DNA of 33,051 nucleotides from Bacteroidota bacterium (GCA_018829545.1 JAHJTX010000165.1:1-33051), one strand, 5' to 3'; shown: positions 1-7,657, counted from the stretch's first letter. Notes: generated by a model from the sequence alone, not told the origin. A program made the numbers and translations.

Positions 1-207
1 AAGCTCTTCGAGTATCTGCTTTACATGACCGGCTTTGTACCAGTTTCCTTCGGACTCCCAAAAATTTGGTATTGGTATAAATCTATCATTTGCAGCATCG
101 TGTCCGCCGTGTCCCGGATCGATGCAAACTTTTATTCCGATAAGGGATTGAGAGAATGAAATGCCCGCCAAAACAACAATAAATATAATCGAAAATATCT
201 TTTCCAT
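1..207 (-). CDS. N-acetylmuramoyl-L-alanine amidase, N-terminal part (cut by window edge)
   Basis: The gene starts with ATG at 207 and runs off the left edge, so only about 69 residues are visible. They begin MEKIFSIIFIVVLAGISFSQ, a signal peptide with likely cleavage after FSQ. Next comes KVCIDPGHGGHDA, the first strand and zinc-binding histidine motif (DPGHGG) of the Amidase_3 fold, which cleaves the amide bond between N-acetylmuramic acid and the peptide stem in the periplasm. The start lies only 8 nt after the stop of the propeller gene upstream, so the two are probably cotranscribed. The rest of the zinc site (second His, Glu) is outside the window, so activity cannot be judged. DPGHGGHD is distinctive enough to make the family call with fair confidence. 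Confidence 0.82.
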   Translation of the reverse strand, partial: MEKIFSIIFIVVLAGISFSQSLIGIKVCIDPGHGGHDAANDRFIPIPNFWESEGNWYKAGHVKQILEEL

Positions 208-215
208 GTTTTCCC

Positions 216-1112
216 CTATTCAATATCTAAATTCAATAAATAAATCTCACCCGCATCCGTATTGAAAACAATTATATTTCCACTCGAGGAACACTTGGGA
301 TACATCTCATAAATTTCATCGGTGTTGGTCAGCTTAGTCACCTTAAAATCGCTTAATTTGAACATATAAATATCTGAAGCAGTAACCGCTTGCCCGTCGT
401 CTTCATCAATCATATAAACTACATATTCGCCATTACCAGACCAACATGGCGCATTGGCTTTTCCCAACTCGTAAAAAACATTTCCATCTAGGTCGGAAAT
501 GAATGTTCCTTTTCCCGCAAGCGTGAACAACAGCAATTTGCCATCCGGTGAAATTGACGGCCAAATATAGTTTCCCTCGCCCCATGGTTCGAATATTGTC
601 TTACCGCCATTCTCAATAAGAGCAATTTTGCTCTTCTCTATGAACACGACGGGTATAGGCTCCGCCGTTTTCATTAGGCTGTATGAAAATTCTTTGATTT
701 GATTTTCTTGAACAAATGCAACGGCGCTATTCGATATTACTAATGGCAGCGATAATTCTCGAACATTATCTACAATTGATTTGTGAGTTTTGTTTTGAAG
801 ATTGTATTCTTTTAAGGAAGAATATTTGATTCTTTCTTTATAATCATTCGTTCTGTAAATGATACTATTCCCATCGTTTGAAAATACAGGTTCATAACCC
901 GCTCCAAAATCATCCGAGATTTGCTGAAGTGAAGATAATTCTAAATCGTACAGCCAAAGACCTTTATAATTTTCACTTGTGACGAGAATTTTATTTCCAT
1001 CCGGAGAAAAACTTGGATAATAAAAATCACTTAAAGAAAGTTTATTAATCTGCTGAGCATGCATAAAACTAAGTGACAACAATAGAGATACGAATAGAAC
1101 GTTCTTTTTCAT
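216..1112 (-). CDS. Secreted TolB-like beta-propeller (PD40 repeat) protein
   Basis: This 298-residue protein starts with a cleavable signal peptide (about residues 1-19, ending FMHAQ). Several WD40-like/PD40 blades follow, recognisable by the recurring pattern F-S-P-D-G-N-K-I-L near residue 35, F-S-N-D-G-N-S-I-I near residue 77 and I-S-P-D-G-K-L-L-L near residue 188. This is the TolB C-terminal propeller type, normally a periplasmic protein-binding scaffold and not an enzyme. It is shorter than TolB and lacks the TolB N-terminal domain, so it is not TolB. It is followed after 8 nt by an amidase gene and preceded by another propeller-like lipoprotein, suggesting an envelope-associated operon. 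The binding partner is unknown. Confidence 0.75.
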   Translation of the reverse strand: MKKNVLFVSLLLSLSFMHAQQINKLSLSDFYYPSFSPDGNKILVTSENYKGLWLYDLELSSLQQISDDFGAGYEPVFSNDGNSIIYRTNDYKERIKYSSLKEYNLQNKTHKSIVDNVRELSLPLVISNSAVAFVQENQIKEFSYSLMKTAEPIPVVFIEKSKIALIENGGKTIFEPWGEGNYIWPSISPDGKLLLFTLAGKGTFISDLDGNVFYELGKANAPCWSGNGEYVVYMIDEDDGQAVTASDIYMFKLSDFKVTKLTNTDEIYEMYPKCSSSGNIIVFNTDAGEIYLLNLDIE

Positions 1113-1196
1113 TAATTCCCCGAAGGTATCTATTAAAATGTGCAGCCGAAATTTATTAAAATATACTGTCGTAATCTATTCTACAGGTGATCTAAA

Positions 1197-2180
1197 TCAA
1201 TAAAAGTATGTGAAATTATAAATAATTATTTCTCCATCTGATGAATTACAAATAAGTTTTTCACCGTTGTACGACCACGAAAAATTTTCCAAGGCTCTCT
1301 CACTTTTAATGCTGTACAAAACTGTTTGGATAGAATTCAAACTTTTAATCTCAATTTCGGTGTTTTGAGTTTTTAATCCATCATCGGTATGCCGCAAACC
1401 GGCAATTAAATTGCAGTTTTCACTAATCGCGAACGCGGAGTAATCACCGATTTTGAAAAGCGAGTCAGAATTTGCATAATAAAAAAATGTTCCTGTCTTT
1501 GCACCAGTTACAACGAATCTATTTTCATCCAAATGCTGGATTTGTGTAACGTAATCATCTTCAAATATTTTAAGCCTTGATTCGGAGTTTATTGTTCTCG
1601 CGACTATTGTATTTCGATCGATAGTATATTTTATAATTTTTTGTTTTGATTTTTCCGAGAAAGGAATGATTACCAAACTATCCCGATGAACAATAGAAAT
1701 TACATGCTCTGCTTTGTGAAAATCGAAATCAGTAATTCTATCCGTACTTCTGAATAGAGTTTTTTCCTCTAACGATTCTAAATCCAACTTGATAATTTTA
1801 TAGCTCTCAACTCTCTTGCTTTCATCACGATTGATTGAGTAGAAAACCAAATTTTGCTCGTCAACGATAAAAAATTTCCCCGCTGAAACTTCGGAATTTG
1901 ACAGTTCTGTCAGTTTCTCCGTGTTAACCGAATATCTGTATGGTTTTCGGTTCATCTGCGAAGCAAAAAAAATTGAAGAATCATTCAATGAGAACTTTGG
2001 ATGAGTGAAAAAGAAATTGCTCCATTTCAAGCTGTCCGTTTTCCCAAATATAATTTTACTGATTTCATTTATTTTAGTGCTATCAGATTCATTTACATCT
2101 TCATGGTTATTCTTAGAGCATCCGAAAAATAGTATCAAAATCAGTGTTGCGATGAACAGTAAAAAATATTTTAATTTCAT
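1197..2180 (-). CDS. Putative propeller-like lipoprotein
   Basis: I place the start at ATG 2180, not the upstream alternative at 2204. From 2180 the protein begins MKLKYFLLFIATLILILFFG followed by Cys21, a signal peptide with a lipobox-like end (L-F-F-G-C). An AAAGG Shine-Dalgarno-like sequence also sits about 7 nt upstream of that ATG. The mature part (about 307 residues) has repeated beta-rich segments with polar turns, such as HPKFSLNDSSIFFAS and FSWSYNGEKLICNS near the C-terminus. These resemble degenerate WD40/PD40 blades and fit the neighbouring TolB-like propeller. No catalytic motif was recognised. It is inferred to be a membrane-anchored lipoprotein of unknown function, cotranscribed with the GH18 gene just upstream. 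Confidence 0.65.
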   Translation of the reverse strand: MKLKYFLLFIATLILILFFGCSKNNHEDVNESDSTKINEISKIIFGKTDSLKWSNFFFTHPKFSLNDSSIFFASQMNRKPYRYSVNTEKLTELSNSEVSAGKFFIVDEQNLVFYSINRDESKRVESYKIIKLDLESLEEKTLFRSTDRITDFDFHKAEHVISIVHRDSLVIIPFSEKSKQKIIKYTIDRNTIVARTINSESRLKIFEDDYVTQIQHLDENRFVVTGAKTGTFFYYANSDSLFKIGDYSAFAISENCNLIAGLRHTDDGLKTQNTEIEIKSLNSIQTVLYSIKSERALENFSWSYNGEKLICNSSDGEIIIYNFTYFY

Positions 2181-2221
2181 GATGTTTACCTTTTTGTAGG
2201 GCACGACAAATCTGTCTTCGT

Positions 2222-3694
2222 CTATTTTAGTAAAAGAAATTTTATTGTTTGTTCTTTGCGTCTATCTTGCTCAGAAATGTAAGTTACTTTACAGAAATAA
2301 GTGCCGCTTGCAGGAATTCTTCCAGCCAATCCTCTGCCATTCCAATAATACCAGTTCAACTGACGGGAGTAGTATTCTTCGTGTGCAAAGATTAATTGCC
2401 CCGCTAAATCAAAAATTTGAATCTTAGCAGCTCCCGGTTCAGGTATGTTGAAGATTATATTTGTGCCTTCACTAAATGGATTCGGGAAATTTGGATAGAG
2501 TTTAAAATCGTCTGTAATTAGGTGTAGAGGCAGAACTCCAGAACCGAATTTTTCGTCGATTAAATTCCACAACTCATTCCTATTGCCATCGTACCCAAGC
2601 GCCCACATTCCCACGCCTTTAAGATTTTTGCTAATCGCTACGTCGTATTTCAAGCCGATGCTCACTTCGTTGTCAAACCAAGTTTGGTTCCAAACCGAGT
2701 CTTGACTTCTAAACCAGGGCGTTTGCGATAAATTGTCCCAAAGTATTCCGTGAAGGTTGGCAGAAGGCTGTGTGTCCTTGAATCGCGGAGAATCAATAAA
2801 TTCAATTACTTCCGACCTCGCTTCCGAGCTCTTGGTAATCCAATGCGAACCGTAATAAGGAATTCCTAAAATCAATTTGCTTGGAAAAGCTTTGATCACA
2901 TCTGCGTAATCGACATTTAATGCAGAAGTTAAATTGAATAATCCTCCCGTCAGTGGAGCACTTGGTCCGGATGCTGCACTCCACGAACCATTAAAGTCGT
3001 AAGCCATTACAAAAACATAGTCACAGTTTTTTACGAGATCATAAAAATTCCAATCATTATTCCAATTTATAGGAGGCGCTGCAAATGATACTTCCTTTCC
3101 GGGAAGTTCCGCGTGAATGAATTCAGCCAGACCGCTCATGAAACTATTTATCGGCTTTCCCTCATCATTGTCATACAGATTTTCAAAATCAATATTAATT
3201 CCATCCAATTCAAATTCTTCTATTTTACTTTTTGCTTGCTCGAAAAAATTACTCCTTGAATCTAAATTTGATATTATTGTTCTAATTGAATCCGGATTAA
3301 AATTCGTAGCGCATAAAATTACTTTAACTCCGAATGAGTGGGCTTTATTAATTACATCCGTCCAAGGCCAATAATTCGGGTTGTTAATCCTACCGTCAGA
3401 ATTGACGTGAAAATCAAAACAAGCGATATGCGTTATCAAATCGTATTTAATGAACTGATGCATATCTTCGCCGTATTCCCAATCGGGAAGATATCCAAAA
3501 ACTGATTTTATTAGTTTAATGGAATCGACTGTTTGAAGCGGAAGGATGAAATCGGAGCCTATATTTTTGCTATGCTGCAAATGAACTTCTTTTTGAAAGT
3601 TCATTTTTTGGTAGTTATGGGTTGAGAGTTTCTGCCCAATTATTGAGATTGAACAAAACATCAAAACAGTTATTATAATTAATTTTCTTTGCAT
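2222..3694 (-). CDS. Secreted GH18 family glycoside hydrolase with T9SS type A sorting domain
   Basis: This 490-residue protein has a signal peptide (MQRKLIIITVLMFCSISIIGQ). Its glycoside hydrolase 18 TIM barrel spans roughly residues 60-385. The signature is D164-G-I-N-I-D-F-E171, where E171 is the expected catalytic acid. The Asn in place of the usual first inner Asp (DGxDxDxE) is typical of the SleL/YaaH spore-cortex-like branch, not of classical chitinases. Other barrel landmarks are VFGYLPDW near the start, YVFVMAYDFNGSW after the active site and GVGMWALGYDG near the barrel end. The last ~85 residues (LYPNFPNPFSEGTNIIF ... SGTYFCKV) form a T9SS type A C-terminal sorting domain. The protein is therefore expected to cross the outer membrane through the SprA-type translocon encoded later in this window. 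The substrate could be chitin-like or peptidoglycan-like; the sequence does not decide. Confidence 0.87.
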   Translation of the reverse strand: MQRKLIIITVLMFCSISIIGQKLSTHNYQKMNFQKEVHLQHSKNIGSDFILPLQTVDSIKLIKSVFGYLPDWEYGEDMHQFIKYDLITHIACFDFHVNSDGRINNPNYWPWTDVINKAHSFGVKVILCATNFNPDSIRTIISNLDSRSNFFEQAKSKIEEFELDGINIDFENLYDNDEGKPINSFMSGLAEFIHAELPGKEVSFAAPPINWNNDWNFYDLVKNCDYVFVMAYDFNGSWSAASGPSAPLTGGLFNLTSALNVDYADVIKAFPSKLILGIPYYGSHWITKSSEARSEVIEFIDSPRFKDTQPSANLHGILWDNLSQTPWFRSQDSVWNQTWFDNEVSIGLKYDVAISKNLKGVGMWALGYDGNRNELWNLIDEKFGSGVLPLHLITDDFKLYPNFPNPFSEGTNIIFNIPEPGAAKIQIFDLAGQLIFAHEEYYSRQLNWYYWNGRGLAGRIPASGTYFCKVTYISEQDRRKEQTIKFLLLK

Positions 3695-3735
3695 CTATTT
3701 CCGGTTATAATTAACGGTAAATTTAGTTATTGAAT

Positions 3736-3902
3736 GAGTCTACTGCAAAAAGGTTTTTAATTCAATTTTGAGAAAGAATTGAAAACCGTTGAAACGGTTC
3801 GCCGATTCTCTAAGTTGTTATTAACCCACGACTTAAGTCGTGGGTTAATTTTGACTCAGTGGTGATCCTTTTAACGGTTTATTTGCTTTTGGGAGTAGAC
3901 TC
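3736..3902. mobile_element. MITE-like element with terminal inverted repeats and flanking direct repeats
   Basis: The 167-nt segment begins GAGTCTACT (3736-3744) and ends with its exact reverse complement AGTAGACTC (3894-3902). It is bounded on both sides by the same 7-mer ATTGAAT (3729-3735 and 3903-3909), as expected of a target-site duplication. Inside are a 7-bp hairpin (AACCGTT at 3784-3790, AACGGTT at 3793-3799), a 30-nt perfect palindrome (3820-3849) and another AACGGTT copy near 3873. No coding potential is visible. It fills the interval between the divergent GH18 and ferritin genes. The structure fits a non-autonomous element mobilised in trans or a REP/REPIN-type element. Only one copy is in the window, so mobility is inference. 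Confidence 0.6.
3820..3849. repeat. 30-nt perfect palindrome
   Basis: The left half, ATTAACCCACGACTT, is followed directly by its exact reverse complement, AAGTCGTGGGTTAAT, with the centre between 3834 and 3835. In single-stranded form it would fold into a stem of about 13 bp with a small TTAA loop, followed on the plus strand by TTTT. It could in principle terminate transcription, but its position between two divergently transcribed genes makes that an unlikely purpose. It is better read as the core of the surrounding MITE/REP-like element. Confidence 0.85.
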
Positions 3903-3965
3903 ATTGAATGAAAGGTAAACAAAGATATCATTTCATTTATCCTAATTAAATTGTTATAGAGGTCA

Positions 3966-3985
3966 TTTTTGAATATTTTTGAATA
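3966..3985 (+). repeat. Tandem 10-bp repeat in ferritin promoter region
   Basis: TTTTTGAATA occurs twice back to back (3966-3975 and 3976-3985), 34 nt before the ferritin start codon. The period is close to one DNA helical turn, and the second copy runs into GAATATAAATTC, which is a near-palindrome (10 of 12 positions). It could be part of the promoter or a regulator-binding site for the iron-storage gene. It does not convincingly match the canonical Fur or PerR box, and AT-rich intergenic DNA can give such repeats by chance. Confidence 0.35.
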
Positions 3986-4019
3986 TAAATTCCATACAAA
4001 TTAAATAAGGAGAACGAAA

Positions 4020-4532
4020 ATGATTTCTGCAAAAATGACGGATGCGTTAAATAAACAATTAAACAAGGAGCTTTATTCAGCCTATCTTTACCTTGCAATG
4101 TCGGCATATTTTGAAGATAAAAATCTAAAGGGCATGGCTAGATGGATGAGAGTTCAAGCAGACGAAGAACATATTCATGGTATGAAGTTTTTTGATTTTA
4201 TTCAAAAAGTTGGAAGCAGAGTTAAACTAGAACAAATCCAACAGCCCGGTTTTGAATGGAGCGGACCTGTTGAAGTTTTTCAGGAAGCATTTGAGCACGA
4301 GCAATTTATTACAAAATCAATAAATGAACTCGTTGATTTAGCCATGCAGGAAAGAGACCACGCAACTTCAACATTCCTTCACTGGTTCGTAGATGAACAA
4401 GTTGAAGAAGAAGCAATTGCTTCCGATATAGTTCAAAAGTTCAATTTAATCGGGGACAGCAAAGGCGGTTTATTCATGCTTGATCGTGAATTGGGTTCAA
4501 GAATAATGGGCGCAGCTCCGAATAACGTGTAA
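4020..4532 (+). CDS. ftnA: Bacterial non-heme ferritin
   Basis: This 170-residue protein is the usual length for bacterial ferritin and matches the FtnA family throughout. The ferroxidase ligands are all present at canonical numbering: Glu17 (KELYSAYLYL), Glu50 and His53 (ADEEHIHG), Glu94 (EHEQF), and Gln127 and Glu130 (DEQVEEE). It should assemble into a 24-subunit cytoplasmic shell that oxidises Fe(II) and stores it as a ferric mineral, protecting against iron-driven oxidative damage. The heme-binding Met of bacterioferritin is not apparent, so ferritin is preferred over Bfr. A clear Shine-Dalgarno AAGGAG (4007-4012) lies 7 nt before the ATG. It probably has its own promoter downstream of the MITE-like element. 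The following gene is rpmB on the same strand, 95 nt away. Confidence 0.95.
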   Translation: MISAKMTDALNKQLNKELYSAYLYLAMSAYFEDKNLKGMARWMRVQADEEHIHGMKFFDFIQKVGSRVKLEQIQQPGFEWSGPVEVFQEAFEHEQFITKSINELVDLAMQERDHATSTFLHWFVDEQVEEEAIASDIVQKFNLIGDSKGGLFMLDRELGSRIMGAAPNNV

Positions 4533-4553
4533 TTGAAATATTTTAGAAACTTT

Positions 4554-4587
4554 CTGAAAAGATTTTTTTACTTTGAATTCTTTTCAG
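4554..4587 (+). terminator. Hairpin between ferritin and rpmB, possible weak terminator
   Basis: CTGAAAAGA (4554-4562) pairs exactly with TCTTTTCAG (4579-4587) around a 16-nt loop, 21 nt after the ferritin stop codon. The hairpin is AT-rich and is not followed by a good T run (TATATTTGG follows). It may be a weak terminator, an mRNA-stabilising 3' end or a leader structure for rpmB; the sequence does not decide. Confidence 0.35.
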
Positions 4588-4627
4588 TATATTTGGCATC
4601 AAATTTTAATGAAAGTTGGAGTTTCAG

Positions 4628-4867
4628 ATGGCTAGGAAATGCGAAGTTACGGGTGTTAGTCCTATTACAGGTCATAATATTTCACACGCTCATAATAAAA
4701 CCAAAAGAAGATTTTTACCTAATCTTCAGAAAAAGAAAATTTGGGTACAGGAATTAAATAGATTTGTGACGGTTAAATTAACAACCGGCGCAATAAGAAC
4801 AGTTAATAAAAATGGAACTGCTATAATCGCAAAATTGGTTCGCGAAGGCAGAATAAAAGCCAGATAA
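4628..4867 (+). CDS. rpmB: 50S ribosomal protein L28
   Basis: The 79-residue product starts MARKCEVTGVSPITGHNISH and continues HNKTKRRFLPNLQ, matching bL28 across its length. It is basic and binds 23S rRNA in the large subunit. The true start is the ATG at 4628. A TTG 12 nt upstream is in frame, but it belongs to the TTGGAG Shine-Dalgarno sequence (4616-4621) and is an artefact as a start. There is a single Cys at residue 5 and no CxxC zinc-ribbon pairs, so this is the zinc-independent form. A strong terminator follows directly. rpmG, which often accompanies rpmB, is absent here. Confidence 0.97.
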   Translation: MARKCEVTGVSPITGHNISHAHNKTKRRFLPNLQKKKIWVQELNRFVTVKLTTGAIRTVNKNGTAIIAKLVREGRIKAR

Positions 4868-4881
4868 GAAATTGTTTTACC

Positions 4882-4912
4882 AAAAAGCTCATGCACTCCA
4901 TGAGTTTTTTTT
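4882..4912 (+). terminator. Rho-independent terminator after rpmB
   Basis: CTCATG (4888-4893), a 5-nt loop, then CATGAG (4899-4904) followed by eight T residues (4905-4912). The upstream A run (4882-4886) can pair with the T run, so the structure could act in both directions. It lies 14 nt after the rpmB stop codon and separates rpmB from the M28 peptidase gene. Confidence 0.85.
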
Positions 4913-4981
4913 GTTTTAAAGAACTCCCCCATTTTATATCTTCCTTATCAAAAATCGTAAACAAATCATTTGGTTATTCTC

Positions 4982-6361
4982 ATGCGGAAATTATTTTTTG
5001 CTGTTCTATTATCGGCATTAATTATTGCTGAGTTTATTTTTTCACAAGACAAATCCTACTATTACCATGAAACGGCGAAGAAGGTTGTAACTGAAGCTCT
5101 CAATAAATCAAAAGGCTACGAATACTTAAAAGAATTGTGTGAGATTGGACCAAGACTTGCCGGTTCTAAAAATTCTCTAAAAGCAATTGATTGGGCTGTG
5201 AATAAATTTAAAGAGATTGGGGTTGACACGGTTTGGCTGCAGCCTGTAATGGTGAATAGCTGGGAGCGCGGAGATATTGAAACAGCGGCAATAATCGGTT
5301 CGAATAATAATCCCATTTATGAATTAAGCGTCGCATCTTTAGGAAATAGTGTCGGGACTGACAACGATGGAATTTCTGCTGAGGTTTTGGAAGTTCACAA
5401 TTTCGAAGAACTTAAATTGTTATTTGAAGAGGCAAAAAGTAAAATAATATTTTTCAATAGACCGTTTGATAATACTCTTATCAATACTTTTGAAGCATAC
5501 GGGAAAGCAGTGGATCAGCGCATATTCGGTGCGGCGGAAGCCGCTAAAGTTGGAGGTATCGGAGTTCTAGTCCGCTCTGTAACTTCACTATATGATAATG
5601 TCCCTCATGTTGGAACAATGATTTATGCAGATTCCGTTAAACAAATTCCGGCAGCGGCTCTTGGAACAATTGATGCTGATTATCTCAGCGGGCAGCTAAA
5701 GAAAAATCCAAATTTGAAAATCAAAATGACGCTGAGTTGCAGATCAATCCCCGATCAAAAATCGTACAATGTGATCGCGGAAATAAGAGGAATTGAAAAG
5801 CCCGAAGAAGTAATTGTAGTCGGTGGACATTTTGATAGTTGGGATAAGGGCGACGGCGCTCATGATGATGGCGCGCCAACTCTACAAACTCTCGAAATTC
5901 TTGATTTAATAAAAAGATTAAATTTGCAGCCTAAGCGAACCATCAGATGCATCTTTTTCATGAATGAGGAAAACGGTTCGGAAGGAGCAGTTGAATATGC
6001 GAAATTTGCCGAAAGCGAAAATTCAACACACATCGCTGCGATTGAATCCGATCGGGGAGCATTTACGCCTAGAGGATTTTATGTAACAACTGATTCCACT
6101 AGATTATCAAAGCTGCAATCGTGGCTGCCATTTTTGGATCACGCACTAATTGAATGGATTAAACCCGGCGGGAGCGGAGCAGATATTTCTAAGATTAAAA
6201 TCGGCGGCGCGCTTATGGGGTATGTGCCGGATGTGCAAAGGTATTTTGATGTTCACCATTCCGATAACGATGTGTTTGAAACTGTGAATTCAAGAGAAAT
6301 GGAATTTGGGTCTGCGGCGATGACAATACTTGCTTTTCTTTTAAGCGAGGAAGGAATTTAA
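4982..6361 (+). CDS. Secreted M28 family zinc aminopeptidase/carboxypeptidase Q-like
   Basis: I choose the ATG at 4982, which gives a signal peptide MRKLFFAVLLSALIIAEFIF ending at SQ; a TTG 12 nt upstream is in frame but gains nothing. The protein has about 459 residues. A PA-like insert lies around residues 110-230 and the M28 catalytic domain follows. Metal ligands can be placed: His283 in GGHFDSWD, bridging Asp295 in GAHDD, the catalytic/metal pair Glu329-Glu330 in MNEENGSEGA, Asp357 in ESDRGAF and His425/426 in DVHHSDND. This matches the plasma glutamate carboxypeptidase (PGCP/CPQ) branch, which hydrolyses dipeptides or short peptides outside the cytoplasm. It has no T9SS tail, so it is probably periplasmic. 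It is transcribed alone after the rpmB terminator and ends facing the DUF6600 gene. Confidence 0.88.
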   Translation: MRKLFFAVLLSALIIAEFIFSQDKSYYYHETAKKVVTEALNKSKGYEYLKELCEIGPRLAGSKNSLKAIDWAVNKFKEIGVDTVWLQPVMVNSWERGDIETAAIIGSNNNPIYELSVASLGNSVGTDNDGISAEVLEVHNFEELKLLFEEAKSKIIFFNRPFDNTLINTFEAYGKAVDQRIFGAAEAAKVGGIGVLVRSVTSLYDNVPHVGTMIYADSVKQIPAAALGTIDADYLSGQLKKNPNLKIKMTLSCRSIPDQKSYNVIAEIRGIEKPEEVIVVGGHFDSWDKGDGAHDDGAPTLQTLEILDLIKRLNLQPKRTIRCIFFMNEENGSEGAVEYAKFAESENSTHIAAIESDRGAFTPRGFYVTTDSTRLSKLQSWLPFLDHALIEWIKPGGSGADISKIKIGGALMGYVPDVQRYFDVHHSDNDVFETVNSREMEFGSAAMTILAFLLSEEGI

Positions 6362-6399
6362 GGCTGGCTTAGAATTTTATTGAGAGTATTAAGCCAGCC
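6362..6399. terminator. Hairpin between convergent genes
   Basis: GGCTGGCTTA (6362-6371) is perfectly complementary to TAAGCCAGCC (6390-6399) across an 18-nt loop. It starts immediately after the M28 peptidase stop codon and ends 12 nt before the stop of the convergent DUF6600 gene. No clean T run follows on either strand, so it is not a textbook intrinsic terminator. Its symmetric position still suggests a role in 3' end formation or transcript stability for both genes. Confidence 0.55.
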
Positions 6400-6411
6400 C
6401 GTGGAGTAGAA

Positions 6412-7638
6412 CTACTTGTGATTTTTTGAGGATGTTGATTTTGCTCCGGAACTTTTTGAACTCATCGGTTTCACAACTTTTTTCTTGGCCAATTTATCTT
6501 TGACAGATCTATGTTTTGCGGTTGAATTGGTTTCAACTTTCTCTGCAGAATTAGTTCTTGTATCGGTTTTAATTTTGCTCTTTTGAGAAGCATTAAAAGT
6601 GACATCCGAATTCTTTGCTGAACTTGACTTGCTAACTTCAGTCTTTCTTACTTCTGTCTTCCTAGATTCATTTTTCGTTTGTTTTGTAGAACGCTCTGAA
6701 TTAACATTTCTATCTGTTGCAGATTTGGTTGGAGTACTTGGCAAAATCCTTGCGGATGATTTGCTTTTACTATTATCTCTAATTGTTGGACTTCCAGCGC
6801 TCTCATCTCTTTGAACAATTTTATCGGTTTTAAGAGATGTTCTTGTACTCGATTTTTTTACTTTGGACATATCAATATTATTTCCCGAGTTAAGTTCCAT
6901 TTCGCTTGGTCTATAAACTCTTAGCGCACCATTTACGTCTCTGCTTCTTCCGTTGGAATTATTACGATCATTAGTAATTTGAAGCTCTCTTTGAGCTATT
7001 CTCGATCCGCCTCTTCGTTCAACAAATTGCCTGTCTATTCCGCCATTAACAATTCTTCCGTTCCTTGAATAATAATTTGTCCTATATTTTGTTTTTTGAA
7101 AAACGGAATATCCGTCTCTGTCACTTATGTAATAATTATGAACATTTGCATTACAGAAATTATTGTAATTTACAAATCTCCAATGATGATAAGGCGAATT
7201 CCACTGAATTGAGAAATGTATTCCCGAATGCGATTTGAATCTTGCATAAGGAGGCAGTGGCGACCAACCTACATAATTATCGTTGTATCTCCATTCGACC
7301 CAAGATGGACCCCATTCATAATCAGGCAACCAAACCCAGCCGTAATAATCTTCATAAAACCATCTTCCATAATGATACGTTGCCCAGCCGAATGGTTCGT
7401 ATGAGTCCCAATACCAGCCGTGATTTGTCCAAGCCCATCTACCAACTGAATAAGGAATCCAATTATAATGAACACGATTCGGACGCCATACAACAACATC
7501 CCGATCTAACTCAATCCATTCCCCGTGAGCGCTTAGGGAGCCGAAGAAAAACTCGATTGAAGCGCTTCTGTGATTCCTTGCTTCGCTTATTTGAAAAAGC
7601 AATACGGCTAAAATTAGTGTTAAAAAAATCTTTTTCAT
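6412..7638 (-). CDS. Secreted DUF6600-type protein, Trp/Tyr-rich with a basic Ser/Thr/Lys tail
   Basis: This 408-residue protein begins with a signal peptide (MKKIFLTLILAVLLFQISEA). Residues ~30-150 are extremely rich in Trp and Tyr with recurring motifs such as GRWAWTNHGWYW, YGRWFYEDYYGWVW and WVEWRYNDNYVGW, the pattern of the DUF6600 family. The remainder (about residues 200-408) is a low-complexity, positively charged region rich in Ser, Lys, Arg and Thr, including a near-tandem KTEVRKTEVSKSS, and is probably disordered. It has no enzyme motif and no T9SS tail. A Shine-Dalgarno GGAGG sits just before the ATG. An aromatic-rich, surface- or periplasm-located structural or binding role is possible; the function is not known. 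Confidence 0.7.
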   Translation of the reverse strand: MKKIFLTLILAVLLFQISEARNHRSASIEFFFGSLSAHGEWIELDRDVVVWRPNRVHYNWIPYSVGRWAWTNHGWYWDSYEPFGWATYHYGRWFYEDYYGWVWLPDYEWGPSWVEWRYNDNYVGWSPLPPYARFKSHSGIHFSIQWNSPYHHWRFVNYNNFCNANVHNYYISDRDGYSVFQKTKYRTNYYSRNGRIVNGGIDRQFVERRGGSRIAQRELQITNDRNNSNGRSRDVNGALRVYRPSEMELNSGNNIDMSKVKKSSTRTSLKTDKIVQRDESAGSPTIRDNSKSKSSARILPSTPTKSATDRNVNSERSTKQTKNESRKTEVRKTEVSKSSSAKNSDVTFNASQKSKIKTDTRTNSAEKVETNSTAKHRSVKDKLAKKKVVKPMSSKSSGAKSTSSKNHK

Positions 7639-7657
7639 CTCACACCTCCGAATTAGT

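Noticed and set aside
4533-4757. Open frame of 74 codons overlapping the ferritin-rpmB spacer
   Set aside because: It overlaps rpmB in another frame, starts at the base following the ferritin stop without a ribosome-binding site, and has no recognisable family.
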